A DNA stretch of 64,000 nucleotides, from assembly GCF_009650605.1 (NCBI RefSeq), contig NZ_WAJT01000001.1, positions 1,798,001 through 1,862,000 of the forward strand, given 5' to 3'. The translations under genes and the position numbers were made by a program. Within the stretch, counting starts at the first letter, position 1, and the number at the start of each line of letters is the position of its first letter. Positions 9,462-18,165 of this stretch are shown piece after piece. Origin of the DNA: Labrenzia sp. CE80. Lineage in GTDB: Bacteria; Pseudomonadota; Alphaproteobacteria; Rhizobiales; Stappiaceae. The notes beneath the pieces are model-generated. The model saw only the letters and a list, made by a program, of their open reading frames with translations. It ran no database searches and was not told where the DNA came from.

Positions 9462-10538
9462 TCACACGTCCACATCCACCTTGCCGATGGGATGCGAGCA
9501 GCAGGCGAGAATATAGCCGTCCGCAATCTCGTCTTCCGAGATGCCGCCGTTGTGCACCATATGCACCTCGCCCTTGCGTTTCTTGACCTTGCAGGTGCCG
9601 CAGACGCCGAAGGTGCAGCCTGAAGGAATATTGAGGCCCGAGGCGCGTGCAGTGGCCAGGACCGTATCCGTCTCCATGCACTTGGCCGTGACGCCGGAAA
9701 GGGCAAAGCGGATTTCGGCGCCTGCATCCTCGTCAGGCACAACGTCATCAACGGCCGGCAGTTCTTCAACGGCCTGCGTCGGCGCGTGGAAGCTCTCCTG
9801 ATGGTAGCGGTCCATATCAAAGCCGAGACCCTGAAGCGCTTCGCGAACTGCCTGCATGAAGGGCTCGGGGCCACAGCAGTAGACCTCACGTTCCAGGTAG
9901 TCAGGCGCCATGAGCCCGAGCATCAACTGATTGAACTGGCCCTGATAGCCGGTCCAGGGGCGATAGAGGTCCGGACCATCAACGACGAACTTCAGATTGA
10001 TGCCCGGTGACCGGCTGGCCATATGCTCCAGCCGTTCCCGGAAGATGATTTCCGACGGGCGCCGCGCGCAATTGATGAAGACGATATCCGGCTCCGACCC
10101 CAGGTCGAACATCCATGTGGTCATGGACATCATCGGCGTGATGCCTGATCCCGCGGAAATGAACAGGTATTTGTCCGCAGGATGATGGACCATAGAGAAA
10201 TGGCCCGCCGGGCCGATCGCCTTGATCTTCATGCCAGGCACCAGGTTGTCCAGCATCCACCGTGTGCCAATGGAGTTTTCCTGGGCCTTCACGGTGACAG
10301 ACAACGAGCGCGGACGCGATGGTGAAGAGGAGATCGTGTAGGTCCGGTGAAGCGGGCCGCCTGGAACAGGGATCTCCAGCGTCAAAAACTGACCGGTCAG
10401 ATAGTCGAACAACGCACCGGAGGGCGCGCGGAACGAAAAGGTCATCGTGTTGGGCACTTCCGGAATCACGGAAACGCATTCCAACAACTCGCTGTCTTGC
10501 CAGACACCGGTGCCCTGGATTGGAGATACGTCGCTCAA
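9462..10538 (-). CDS. gbcB: Glycine betaine monooxygenase, reductase subunit (GbcB-like)
   Basis: 358 residues. Order: FAD domain (RTYTISSSPS), NAD-binding domain (FISAGSGITPMMSMTTW and YCCGPEPFMQAVR), then a C-terminal plant-type 2Fe-2S ferredoxin with C308, C313, C316 and C346. This is the GbcB architecture. The protein passes electrons from NADH to the Rieske oxygenase GbcA. A TTG at 10538 is chosen as start because GGAG sits 7 nt upstream and it lies 4 nt after the gbcA stop; a TTG at 10556 has no ribosome site. Same operon as gbcA. Confidence 0.9.
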   Translation of the reverse strand: MSDVSPIQGTGVWQDSELLECVSVIPEVPNTMTFSFRAPSGALFDYLTGQFLTLEIPVPGGPLHRTYTISSSPSRPRSLSVTVKAQENSIGTRWMLDNLVPGMKIKAIGPAGHFSMVHHPADKYLFISAGSGITPMMSMTTWMFDLGSEPDIVFINCARRPSEIIFRERLEHMASRSPGINLKFVVDGPDLYRPWTGYQGQFNQLMLGLMAPDYLEREVYCCGPEPFMQAVREALQGLGFDMDRYHQESFHAPTQAVEELPAVDDVVPDEDAGAEIRFALSGVTAKCMETDTVLATARASGLNIPSGCTFGVCGTCKVKKRKGEVHMVHNGGISEDEIADGYILACCSHPIGKVDVDV

Positions 10539-10542
10539 GATC

Positions 10543-11778
10543 TTACTCCGCTGCAATCGCTTGCGGCGCGACGCTGCGGCGCAAGGTGTCCAGGTACCAG
10601 TCTACGAATTGCAGCACGCCAGACTCCTGCGACGGTGAATAGGGACCAGGCTCATAAGCCGGCGAGTTGATGCCGTTCTGGTTGTCCTCAACCACCTGAC
10701 GATCCTCGTCATTGGTCGACATCCAGACTTCGGTCAGGTGCTGAATGTCATAGTCACGCCCCTCGACCGCGTCCTTGTGCACAAGCCACTTGGTCGTCAC
10801 CTGGGTTTCCATGGGCGACACAGGCGTGACACGGAAGACGATCGAGTGATCGGCAAGGAAATGATTCCAGGTTGAGGGGTAGTGGAATTTCAGCAAGGTG
10901 CCGGCGTCGGGCAGCATGACGCGACCGAGCCACGGCGTGACCGCAAATTTTCCGTCCATGGTGTAGCTGAGTGCGCCCTCCTTGAGCGGCATGCGCGCCA
11001 GACGGAACTGACCGTCTTCGGCCAGATGGAACTGCGAGGGCAATCCCTTGGCTTCGCAGCGGTCGAAATGCGACTGCAGGTACGGCGGGGTCTCGCCGCC
11101 CTCGCCGATGCCCGACACGGAAGGATCATCCGGGAACGTCCGGCAAAGCGCAGGGTGATTGCCGCCGCAATGGTAGCATTCACGGTTGTTTTCCCAGACG
11201 AGCTTCCAGTTTCCGTTCTCGGTGATCGTGCTTTCGAAAGCGACTTTCGCATTCTCGAGCCCATGGGGCATGAGATAAGGCCGCGCAGTTTCTGCAAAAC
11301 GCTCGAAGTCGGGCGGCGTGTCCGCGAGGCAGATATAGACCAGTCCCTCAAGCTCGCGGCAGGCGACTGATTTCAGGCCATGTTTGGAAGCGTCGAAGTC
11401 TGCGCCCATGTCACGCGCCCACAAAAGGCTTCCGTCGAGCTCGTAGGTCCACTGATGATAGGGACAGACCAGCTTGGGTGCATTGCCCTTTGCCGCCTTG
11501 CACAGGATGGAGCCGCGGTGACGGCAGGTGTTGTGAAAGGCACGGATCTCACCATCGGTGCCACGTACGATGATGATGCCATAATCACCAACACGGTGTG
11601 TGACGTAGCTGCCCGCCTTGGGAAGCTCGCAGGTGGCGATGGCAAAAAGCCACTCTTTGTAGAAGAAGGTTTCCAGGTCCATCTGGTAGATGTCCGGATC
11701 ACTGTAAAATGCCTGCTCGAGGGCATGACCTTGGCGGTGGCGATGCAGCAGTTCGAGCGTTTGTTGAGCCGTCAACAT
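10543..11778 (-). CDS. gbcA: Glycine betaine monooxygenase, Rieske oxygenase subunit (GbcA-like)
   Basis: 411 residues. The Rieske 2Fe-2S motif is C85-x-H87 with C105-x2-H108. The mononuclear iron ligands H203 and H208 lie in ENNRECYHCGGNH, as in ring-hydroxylating oxygenase alpha subunits. GbcA removes a methyl group from glycine betaine to give dimethylglycine and formaldehyde; stachydrine demethylases are close relatives, so proline betaine is a possible alternative substrate. The ATG at 11778 has CTGGAG about 9 nt upstream and gives the family length, although the frame is open further upstream. Transcribed with gbcB and divergent from the corrinoid protein gene. Confidence 0.88.
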   Translation of the reverse strand: MLTAQQTLELLHRHRQGHALEQAFYSDPDIYQMDLETFFYKEWLFAIATCELPKAGSYVTHRVGDYGIIIVRGTDGEIRAFHNTCRHRGSILCKAAKGNAPKLVCPYHQWTYELDGSLLWARDMGADFDASKHGLKSVACRELEGLVYICLADTPPDFERFAETARPYLMPHGLENAKVAFESTITENGNWKLVWENNRECYHCGGNHPALCRTFPDDPSVSGIGEGGETPPYLQSHFDRCEAKGLPSQFHLAEDGQFRLARMPLKEGALSYTMDGKFAVTPWLGRVMLPDAGTLLKFHYPSTWNHFLADHSIVFRVTPVSPMETQVTTKWLVHKDAVEGRDYDIQHLTEVWMSTNDEDRQVVEDNQNGINSPAYEPGPYSPSQESGVLQFVDWYLDTLRRSVAPQAIAAE

Positions 11779-12066
11779 GGGCGTGACTCCAGAAGCCTGT
11801 AGGCGAGAATATGCGATGACAAGAAACCGTATGTCTCCATTGTGCTTAGCACCACAAGAACACACCGCATTGCAACGAAACCGACACCGAAATGCCGGTT
11901 TCGGACACGCCTGTCCGCCGGGTTGATTATCGGCGGATTCACTTGTGGATGAGTGGGGCCAAATCTGTCGCAGGTGCGACTTCGCACGTCGTTTTAAAGA
12001 TACCCCGACCGCCGACCCGGATTCATTGTCGATGACAGGCGTATACCAGCCAGGGACGGAGCCACC
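11779..12066. promoter_or_regulatory. Divergent promoter region, gbcAB / corrinoid operon
   Basis: 288 nt separating two divergently transcribed operons. It contains a short perfect inverted repeat CCGAAA-6 nt-TTTCGG at 11887-11904, a possible regulator site that may be chance. No gene is visible. Confidence 0.4.
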
Positions 12067-12768
12067 ATGTCGGACGATGATATCGATCTCGCCAGCCTCA
12101 CCGACGACGAACTCGTCGAGCAGATGCATGACGATCTCTATGACGGTCTGGCTGATGAAATCCAGGAAGGGGTCAACATCCTTCTGGGACGTGGCTGGAC
12201 ACCCTATGACGTCCTGACCAAAGCCCTTGTCGAAGGCATGAGGATTGTCGGCGTCGACTTCCGCGATGGCATCCTGTTTGTTCCGGAAGTTCTTTTGTCC
12301 GCCAACTCCATGAAGGCAGGTATGAGCATCCTGCGGCCTCTACTGGCCGAGACCGGCGCGCCGAAGGTCGGCAAGATGGTCATCGGCACGGTCAAGGGTG
12401 ACATTCACGACATCGGCAAGAACCTGGTTTCCATGATGATGGAGGGTGCCGGGTTTGAGGTGATCGACATTGGCATCAACAATCCGGTCGAAAACTATCT
12501 GGCCGCATTGGAAGAGCACAAGCCCGACATCCTCGGCATGTCGGCCCTCCTGACCACGACGATGCCCTACATGAAGGTCGTGATCGACGCGATGGTCGAG
12601 AAGGGCATTCGGGACGACTATATCGTTCTGGTGGGCGGCGCGCCGCTCAACGAGGAATTCGGCATGGCTGTCGGCGCCGATGGATACTGCCGCGATGCGG
12701 CGGTGGCCGTAGAAAGCGCCAAGGACCTGATTGCGCGCAAGCACAATCAGCTGGCCGGCAAGGTCTGA
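12067..12768 (+). CDS. Methyltransferase corrinoid protein (B12-binding)
   Basis: 233 residues. An N-terminal helical cap domain is followed by a cobalamin-binding Rossmann domain with the base-off/His-on motif D112-x-H114-x2-G117 (GDIHDIGKN). This matches MtbC/MttC/MtgC-type corrinoid proteins and the B12 module of MetH. It would carry a methyl group on cobalt between a substrate methyltransferase (MttB-like, 24626) and tetrahydrofolate (14764) or homocysteine (20628). The first 35 residues are strikingly acidic: 14 Asp/Glu and no Lys/Arg. It is the first gene of a tight operon reaching to 18155. Confidence 0.93.
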   Translation: MSDDDIDLASLTDDELVEQMHDDLYDGLADEIQEGVNILLGRGWTPYDVLTKALVEGMRIVGVDFRDGILFVPEVLLSANSMKAGMSILRPLLAETGAPKVGKMVIGTVKGDIHDIGKNLVSMMMEGAGFEVIDIGINNPVENYLAALEEHKPDILGMSALLTTTMPYMKVVIDAMVEKGIRDDYIVLVGGAPLNEEFGMAVGADGYCRDAAVAVESAKDLIARKHNQLAGKV

Positions 12769-12772
12769 GACC

Positions 12773-13459
12773 ATGTTGCGGGAAGAGGCAGTGTCCGCAT
12801 TCGACACCCCTCTCCCTCACGGTGAAGATCGCGCGCCTGCTGGTGTGAAATCGGTTCTCGTGATCGCCTGCGGCGCCCTTGCCCGCGAGATCCTCGCGAT
12901 TTGCGCGGCCAATCAACTCGATCATGTCGAACTGACATGCCTGCCGGCCCAACTTCACAACACTCCCGACAAGATCCCCGAAGCTGTCAAAGCAGCGATC
13001 GAGGAAAACCGAAACCGCTACAGCGAAATTCTGGTCGCCTATGCCGATTGCGGCACCGGCGGTCTTTTGGACAGGGTTCTCGAAGACACTGGTGCCCGGC
13101 GGATCGACGGAGCGCATTGCTACGCGTTTTTCGCCGGTCTTGAAGCATTTGACCGGCTTGAACAGGATCAGCTCGGCACATTCTATCTGACCGATTTTCT
13201 GGCTCGGCATTTTCAGACGATGGTGATCGAACCGCTTGGGCTCGACTGGAATCCCGAACTGCGTGACCTTTATTTCGGCAATTATTCGCGCGTTCTCTAC
13301 ATGGCGCAGACCGATGACCCCTCGCTTGAAAACGCCGCCCGGTTTGCAGCAAAACGCCTCGGGCTGCCCTTCGAGATGACCCGCACCGGATACGGCTTGC
13401 TGGGAGATTTCCTGAATGCTCCGGGCAACGCCTCCGATCCGGGCGGCCAGAGCTCATGA
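12773..13459 (+). CDS. DUF1638-domain protein in the corrinoid operon
   Basis: 228 residues. It contains the DUF1638 pattern: VLVIACGALAREI at the start, YADCGTGGLLDRVL in the middle, GAHCYAFFAGLEAF, and a C-terminal half with TFYLTDFLARHF. Conserved cysteines in ACGAL, TCLP, ADCG and AHCYAF could bind metal or a cofactor. The ATG lies 4 nt after the corrinoid protein stop. DUF1638 genes are known neighbours of corrinoid methyltransferase genes, but no activity is established. The placement suggests a helper role such as corrinoid loading, methyl transfer or an unrecognised demethylase. The function is not known. Confidence 0.8.
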   Translation: MLREEAVSAFDTPLPHGEDRAPAGVKSVLVIACGALAREILAICAANQLDHVELTCLPAQLHNTPDKIPEAVKAAIEENRNRYSEILVAYADCGTGGLLDRVLEDTGARRIDGAHCYAFFAGLEAFDRLEQDQLGTFYLTDFLARHFQTMVIEPLGLDWNPELRDLYFGNYSRVLYMAQTDDPSLENAARFAAKRLGLPFEMTRTGYGLLGDFLNAPGNASDPGGQSS

Positions 13460-13577
13460 GACAAAATTTCCCCGCGTCGCTTTTCCATGCCGCCATGACG
13501 CAATCCCTCGTCTGGACACGCGACCGGCCCGACACTGTTGGTCCAGACGCGCTCGGGGGAGGAGCGAGGGAGCACTG

Positions 13578-13889
13578 ATGGCACACAAAATCATCGTCTA
13601 CTGGCGGGATATCCCGGCCCAGGTCCTGATCAAGAAAGGCCGCAAGGCTGCGCGCCGTGAATTGCCGCCGGTCTTCATGGAAGCGATTGACGCCTGCGCC
13701 ATGAAAGTCGGCGCGAAGGACAGCGAAGCCTATCTTGCCGAATGGCGCCGATCCGACCCGGTCGAGGTCTCCGATGATCTGGAGCCTGAGGCAGACAGCG
13801 CGCTCGCAGAGATTGTCGACACCTATCAAAAGCCCTTGATCAAAGCCCTGATCGCCAACGCAGGTTGGGCAGCTGGAGACAGAGCATGA
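13578..13889 (+). CDS. Small 'virulence factor'-domain protein of the corrinoid operon
   Basis: 103 residues, resembling the short PF13769 family named 'virulence factor', here starting MAHKIIVYWRDIPAQV. It has a basic segment IKKGRKAARRELPP (24-37) and an acidic C-terminal half. The ATG at 13578 follows GGGAGCACTG. The downstream metF-like gene overlaps its stop codon by ATGA. Its position inside a one-carbon operon makes a virulence role unlikely. No catalytic motif is visible; it may be a small structural or adaptor subunit of the methyl-transfer machinery. Confidence 0.72.
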   Translation: MAHKIIVYWRDIPAQVLIKKGRKAARRELPPVFMEAIDACAMKVGAKDSEAYLAEWRRSDPVEVSDDLEPEADSALAEIVDTYQKPLIKALIANAGWAAGDRA

Positions 13890-14767
13890 TGCAGACTGCA
13901 ACGCCCCTGCCCGCTTCCACCGAGATGTCGCCGCGGCAAGTCATGGAGAAACCAGAGCTTCTTGAGCTCATTCCTGCCGGAACGCGCGTCTATGTGACAG
14001 ATCTCGGCAACGCGCCGGAGGATCAGATTATCGCGGCCAGCGGACGTCTGACGGAGAGCGGTCATCTTCCGGTGCCACATATGGCCGCGCGGCGCTATCC
14101 AAGCCTTGCGGCTTTCGAGCGGCGGATCACGCGGCTCACACAAGACGCAGGCGTGCGTCACGTCCTGGCGATTGCCGGCGAAGCGGAGGTAAGCGGTCCC
14201 CTCACCTCATCGGTTGCGCTGATTGAGTCCGGGCTGTTCGACAAGCTTGGCATCCAAAGCATCGGCGTGGCCGGTCATCCGGAGGGAGCACCAGATATTC
14301 CCCCTGAGATCATCCGGAGTTTCCTTGAGCGCAAGCATGAGTTGGCAGCAGGAAGCGACGCCGAATTTCACATCGTCACCCAGTTCGGTTTCGACCCGGT
14401 GCGGCTGAACCTTTGGCTCGACACGCTGACACAATGGGGCAACCGGTTCCCGGTCCATGTGGGCGTTGCAGGGCCTGCCAAAATGACCACCCTTCTGAAA
14501 TACGCCGCTTTCGCCGGGGTCGAGAATTCCCTGAACTTCCTGAAGAAACGCGGCGGCTCGGTGGTCTCCATGCTGACAGGATATGATCCGGAGACAATGG
14601 TCGCGCCGCTCGAGGCGCGCCTCCAGCGCGAACCGGAAACACCGTTGGCTCAGATCCATGTCTACCCGTTCGGCGGCATCACCAAGACATCCGAGTGGCT
14701 TAATACGCGCGGCAGCTGGTCCTTTCGGGACGCAGGCAGTGTAACACCTCAGGAGATCGCCCAATGA
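13886..14767 (+). CDS. Methylenetetrahydrofolate reductase (MetF-like)
   Basis: 293 residues with the MTHFR TIM-barrel pattern: LLELIPAGTRVYVTDLG, HMAARRYPSLAAFERRI, VLAIAGEAEVSGP, HPEGAPD and FIVTQ-type FHIVTQFGFD. The enzyme interconverts methylene-THF and methyl-THF. Next to a methyl-THF:corrinoid methyltransferase it could either oxidise methyl-THF during demethylation or supply methyl-THF for methionine. Its sequence is divergent from housekeeping MetF. The ATG at 13886 overlaps the preceding stop (ATGA), and its own stop overlaps the next start in the same way, so the three genes are translationally coupled. Confidence 0.85.
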   Translation: MMQTATPLPASTEMSPRQVMEKPELLELIPAGTRVYVTDLGNAPEDQIIAASGRLTESGHLPVPHMAARRYPSLAAFERRITRLTQDAGVRHVLAIAGEAEVSGPLTSSVALIESGLFDKLGIQSIGVAGHPEGAPDIPPEIIRSFLERKHELAAGSDAEFHIVTQFGFDPVRLNLWLDTLTQWGNRFPVHVGVAGPAKMTTLLKYAAFAGVENSLNFLKKRGGSVVSMLTGYDPETMVAPLEARLQREPETPLAQIHVYPFGGITKTSEWLNTRGSWSFRDAGSVTPQEIAQ

Positions 14768-15726
14768 CCCGCACTGTTGTAGCCTCGGCCACGAAGGAAA
14801 TCACGATCGGCTTCGATCAGCCGTTTTGTGTAATCGGCGAACGGATCAACCCCACGGGCCGAAAGAAGCTTGCCGCGGAAATGATCGCCGGCAATTTCGA
14901 CACGGTCACAGCAGATGCACTGGCGCAAGTCGCGGCCGGCGCCACTATGCTCGACGTCAATGCCGGAGTGACAGCTGTCAATCCGAACGAGACCGAGCCT
15001 CCTCTGCTTGTTCAAACGCTCGAGCTGGTTCAAGGGCTTGTCGATGTCCCGCTTTCCATCGATTCCTCTGTGACGGCAGCCATTGAGGCCGGCTTGAAGG
15101 TCGCCACGGGCCGCCCGCTGGTCAATTCGGTAACGGGAGAGGAAGAGAAGCTCGAAGCCATCCTGCCATTGATCAAGAAATACGATGTGCCTGTGGTCGC
15201 CATCTCCAATGATGAAACCGGTATTTCGGAAGATCCGGATGTCCGTTTTGCGGTCGCCAAGAAGATCGTTGAGCGCGCTGCCGACTTTGGCATTCCGGCA
15301 CATGACATTGTGGTTGACCCGCTGGTCATGCCGATCGGCGCGATGGGCACGGCCGGGGACCAGGTTTTCAAGCTGCTCAGACGGTTGAAGGAAGAGCTGA
15401 AGGTGAATTCGACCTGTGGTCTTTCCAATGTTTCCTTCGGGCTGCCCCATCGCCACGGCATAAACGCAGCGTTCATTCCAATGGTGATAGCTTCAGGCAT
15501 GACCAGTGCCATCATGAACCCCTGCCGTCCGCAGGAGATGGAAATGGTAAGGGCCGCAAATGTTTTGGCCGGACACGATGCCAATTGCCAAGACTGGATT
15601 ATGGCCTATAGAGATCACGCACCCGCATCAGGGTCGAACGCAACAGCTTCCCCGGACCTGGCGAAAGGGGATGGTGGGCGACGCCGAGGTGGCCGTGAGG
15701 GCCGCCGGCGCCAGAGCGCAAGCTAA
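14764..15726 (+). CDS. Methyltetrahydrofolate:corrinoid methyltransferase (MtgA / split-MetH pterin module)
   Basis: 320 residues with a dihydropteroate-synthase-like TIM barrel: VIGERINPTGRKKLA near 23-37, GATMLDVNAG near 59-68, PLSIDSS near 97-103 and GLSNVSFGLPHR near 220-231. The family transfers a methyl group between a corrinoid protein and tetrahydrofolate (MtgA, MtvA, AcsE, or the pterin-binding part of MetH). After the barrel there is an extra tail ending in GGRRRGGREGRRRQSAS, not part of the fold. It overlaps the metF-like gene by ATGA and precedes the 117-residue protein by 11 nt. Confidence 0.9.
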   Translation: MTRTVVASATKEITIGFDQPFCVIGERINPTGRKKLAAEMIAGNFDTVTADALAQVAAGATMLDVNAGVTAVNPNETEPPLLVQTLELVQGLVDVPLSIDSSVTAAIEAGLKVATGRPLVNSVTGEEEKLEAILPLIKKYDVPVVAISNDETGISEDPDVRFAVAKKIVERAADFGIPAHDIVVDPLVMPIGAMGTAGDQVFKLLRRLKEELKVNSTCGLSNVSFGLPHRHGINAAFIPMVIASGMTSAIMNPCRPQEMEMVRAANVLAGHDANCQDWIMAYRDHAPASGSNATASPDLAKGDGGRRRGGREGRRRQSAS

Positions 15727-15737
15727 AGGAATATTGA

Positions 15738-16091
15738 ATGGGCCGAAAGAACACCCTGGCACGCGACTTCGCGAGCCTCTGGTTTCACGCGCCACTGGTC
15801 ATCGCCGCGAGATCACAAGCGATGGCGACAGCATATCTGACTGGACAGTCTCAGGACGATACGGAGATCAACAAGATGTTCTCCGAAAAAGCCGCTGCAA
15901 CCGCGGAAGGTACGCAGGCCTTCAACAAGGTCATGATCGAGGGAACGGTCGCCGCGATGACGGCCATTGCCTGCGGACGCACGCCCGTATCAGCAGCGAT
16001 TACCGGCGAAAAAGCCGCCGGGGCATTTATTGGCCCCTATGCCAAGCGGGTACGGTCTAACTCCCACCGTCTGGCCTCCAACAAGGGCTGA
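15738..16091 (+). CDS. Uncharacterised 117-residue protein of the corrinoid operon
   Basis: 117 residues, alanine-rich and helical. It begins MGRKNTLARDFASLW and continues AYLTGQSQDDTEINKMFSEK, AEGTQAFNKVMIEGTVAAM and ITGEKAAGAFIGPYAKRV. The amphipathic helices and length are faintly reminiscent of phasin-like or small structural proteins, but I do not recognise the family. It sits 11 nt after the methyl-THF:corrinoid methyltransferase gene and 6 nt before the activator gene, so it is almost certainly co-transcribed and translated. Function unknown; an accessory or scaffold role in the methyl-transfer complex is a guess from position. Confidence 0.7.
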   Translation: MGRKNTLARDFASLWFHAPLVIAARSQAMATAYLTGQSQDDTEINKMFSEKAAATAEGTQAFNKVMIEGTVAAMTAIACGRTPVSAAITGEKAAGAFIGPYAKRVRSNSHRLASNKG

Positions 16092-16097
16092 TCGACC

Positions 16098-18155
16098 GTG
16101 AGCGAGGCCCCGCAAACCGCGAAAGTCGTATTCCAGCCCAGCGGACGGCGGGGCACATTCCCAATCGGCACGCCTCTGCTGGATGCGGCTCGCTCGCTCG
16201 GGGTCTATGTGGAATCTGTTTGCGGCGGGCGCGGCATTTGCGGCCGGTGCCAAGTCCAGGTTTCCGAAGGCGCATTCGCCAAGGAGGCTCTGACAAGTTC
16301 GGCCGAACACCTTGGAGACGAAAGTGAGGCGGAAGCCCGCTACCGCTCCCTGCGCAATATGCAGGCTGACAGAAGGCTCTCCTGTCAGGCGAAAATCCTC
16401 GGCGATCTCGTGGTCGATGTACCGACCGACGCACAGACCAATCGGCAGGTCGTGCGCAAGCGCGCAGAGGCCAAGGCCATCACGCCAAAATCCTCGATTT
16501 CGCTCGTCACCGTCACACTTGCCGAACCAGATATGGAGACGCCTCGCGGTGATGCGGATCGGCTGCGCGAGGCCGTTCGCGATAAAGTCGGTCGCGATAA
16601 AGTTTGTCGCGATCAATTATCGAACGATTTCATCACGATAGATCCATTTCTTCTTACAAAGATTCAAGAACTTCTGCGCCGGGGAAAGTGGTGTGTGACG
16701 GCAGCAGTTCACCACGATGGTGACGTGCCGGCTTCCATTGTTGCTCTCTGGCCGGGTGAAAAGACCACTGTCTACGGGCTCGCCGTCGACATTGGTTCAA
16801 CGACCATTGCAGCCCACCTTTGCGACCTTGCCACCGGCAGAACCGTTTCGTCCGCCGGCACGTCCAATCCGCAAATCCGCTTCGGCGAGGACCTGATGTC
16901 GCGCGTTTCCTACGTGCAGATGAACCCGGCCCGGCTACCCGATCTGACACGCACCGTGCGCGAGGCGATCAATACCCTGATCGGAAAACTTGCTGCGGAC
17001 GTCGGCGCCGAGCGCACGGACATTCTTGACGCCGCCTTCGTTGGCAATCCGGTGATGCACCACCTTTTCCTCGGCATCGACCCGGTCGAGCTTGGCGGCG
17101 CGCCTTTTGCTCTTGCCGTTTCTGATGCGCTCCATCTCAAGGGCCGGGATCTGGATCTGGAAATGAACCCGGGCGCTCAGGTCTACATGCTGCCCTGTAT
17201 TGCAGGCCACGTGGGTGCGGACGCAGCCGCTGCGACCCTAGCCGAAGCCCCCGGTTCGAGCGACCAGATCACGCTGCTGGTTGATGTGGGCACCAATGCC
17301 GAGATCGTTCTCGGCAACCGGGAGCGTCTTCTGGCGGCCAGCTCGCCGACAGGCCCGGCCTTCGAAGGTGCGGAAATTTCGTCCGGCCAACGCGCAGCCC
17401 CCGGCGCCATCGAGCGCATTCGCATCGACAGGGATACGCTGGAACCGCGCTACAAGGTCATCGGTGTTGACGAGTGGTCGGATGAAAAGGGCTTTGCCGA
17501 GAAGATCGATCAGGTTGGTGTCACCGGCATCTGCGGTTCAGGCATCATCGAGGCCGTGGCCGAAATGTTCCTCTGTGGCCTGATCACCGAAGACGGCGTC
17601 ATTGATGGCGAGATGGCCGCACGCACGCCGCGTATCGTCGCCACCGGGCGAACCTTCTCCTATTCGATCGCCTCTGACGGCATCGAGATCGCGATCCAGC
17701 AGACGGATATTCGTGCAATCCAACTTGCAAAGGCCGCGCTCTATGCCGGTGTCAAGCTTCTCCAGGACAAGCTTGGTACCAATCGCATTGATCGCATCCG
17801 GCTGGCAGGTGCCTTTGGCAGCTACATCGATCCGAGCTACGCCATGGTGTTGGGCCTCATCCCCGACTGTCCACTCGACGGCGTGTCGGGTGTGGGAAAT
17901 GCGGCGGGAACGGGCGCTCGCATGGCGTTGCTCAACACAGACCATCGTCGCGAGGTGGAAAAAACCGTGCGCGAGATCGAAAAGATCGAAACGGCACTGG
18001 AGCCGAAGTTCCAGGAGCATTTCGTCAACGCGATGGCCCTGCCGAACAAGGTCGACCCGTTCGAACACCTGCGCGCTGCGATGTCATTGCCCGAACGCCG
18101 CGAACAGTCCGGGGACAGCGGCACGCCCAGACGCCGCCGTCGCCGCCAGAGCTAG
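16098..18155 (+). CDS. RACo/RamA-like reductive activator of corrinoid protein (ASKHA, DUF4445)
   Basis: 685 residues. The N-terminal 2Fe-2S ferredoxin domain has C42, C48, C51 and C95; a linker follows, then a large ASKHA-type ATPase region beginning GLAVDIGSTTIAAHL and including LLVDVGTNAEIVLGN and GAFGSYIDPSYA. RACo proteins use ATP to re-reduce corrinoid cofactors that have slipped to inactive Co(II). Homologous DUF4445 proteins have been linked to reactivation of split methionine synthases. It starts at a GTG with AAGGG about 10-15 nt upstream. The linker carries three 15-nt tandem repeats and the C-terminus ends SGTPRRRRRRQS. Last gene of the corrinoid operon; converges on the flavoprotein gene. 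Confidence 0.92.
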   Translation: MSEAPQTAKVVFQPSGRRGTFPIGTPLLDAARSLGVYVESVCGGRGICGRCQVQVSEGAFAKEALTSSAEHLGDESEAEARYRSLRNMQADRRLSCQAKILGDLVVDVPTDAQTNRQVVRKRAEAKAITPKSSISLVTVTLAEPDMETPRGDADRLREAVRDKVGRDKVCRDQLSNDFITIDPFLLTKIQELLRRGKWCVTAAVHHDGDVPASIVALWPGEKTTVYGLAVDIGSTTIAAHLCDLATGRTVSSAGTSNPQIRFGEDLMSRVSYVQMNPARLPDLTRTVREAINTLIGKLAADVGAERTDILDAAFVGNPVMHHLFLGIDPVELGGAPFALAVSDALHLKGRDLDLEMNPGAQVYMLPCIAGHVGADAAAATLAEAPGSSDQITLLVDVGTNAEIVLGNRERLLAASSPTGPAFEGAEISSGQRAAPGAIERIRIDRDTLEPRYKVIGVDEWSDEKGFAEKIDQVGVTGICGSGIIEAVAEMFLCGLITEDGVIDGEMAARTPRIVATGRTFSYSIASDGIEIAIQQTDIRAIQLAKAALYAGVKLLQDKLGTNRIDRIRLAGAFGSYIDPSYAMVLGLIPDCPLDGVSGVGNAAGTGARMALLNTDHRREVEKTVREIEKIETALEPKFQEHFVNAMALPNKVDPFEHLRAAMSLPERREQSGDSGTPRRRRRRQS
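16575..16619 (+). repeat. Three tandem 15-nt repeats inside the RACo-like gene
   Basis: Three consecutive units of the form gGTCGCGATAAAGTc encode VRDKV, GRDKV and CRDQL between the ferredoxin and the ATPase parts. The third unit is diverged. The repeat keeps frame and looks like slippage-driven expansion of a linker. Confidence 0.8.
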
Positions 18156-18165
18156 CTGGTCGCTG

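Noticed and set aside
13578..13889. True virulence function for the 'virulence factor'-domain protein
   Set aside because: The name comes from the family label; the gene is inside a one-carbon/corrinoid operon with translational coupling to a MetF-like gene.
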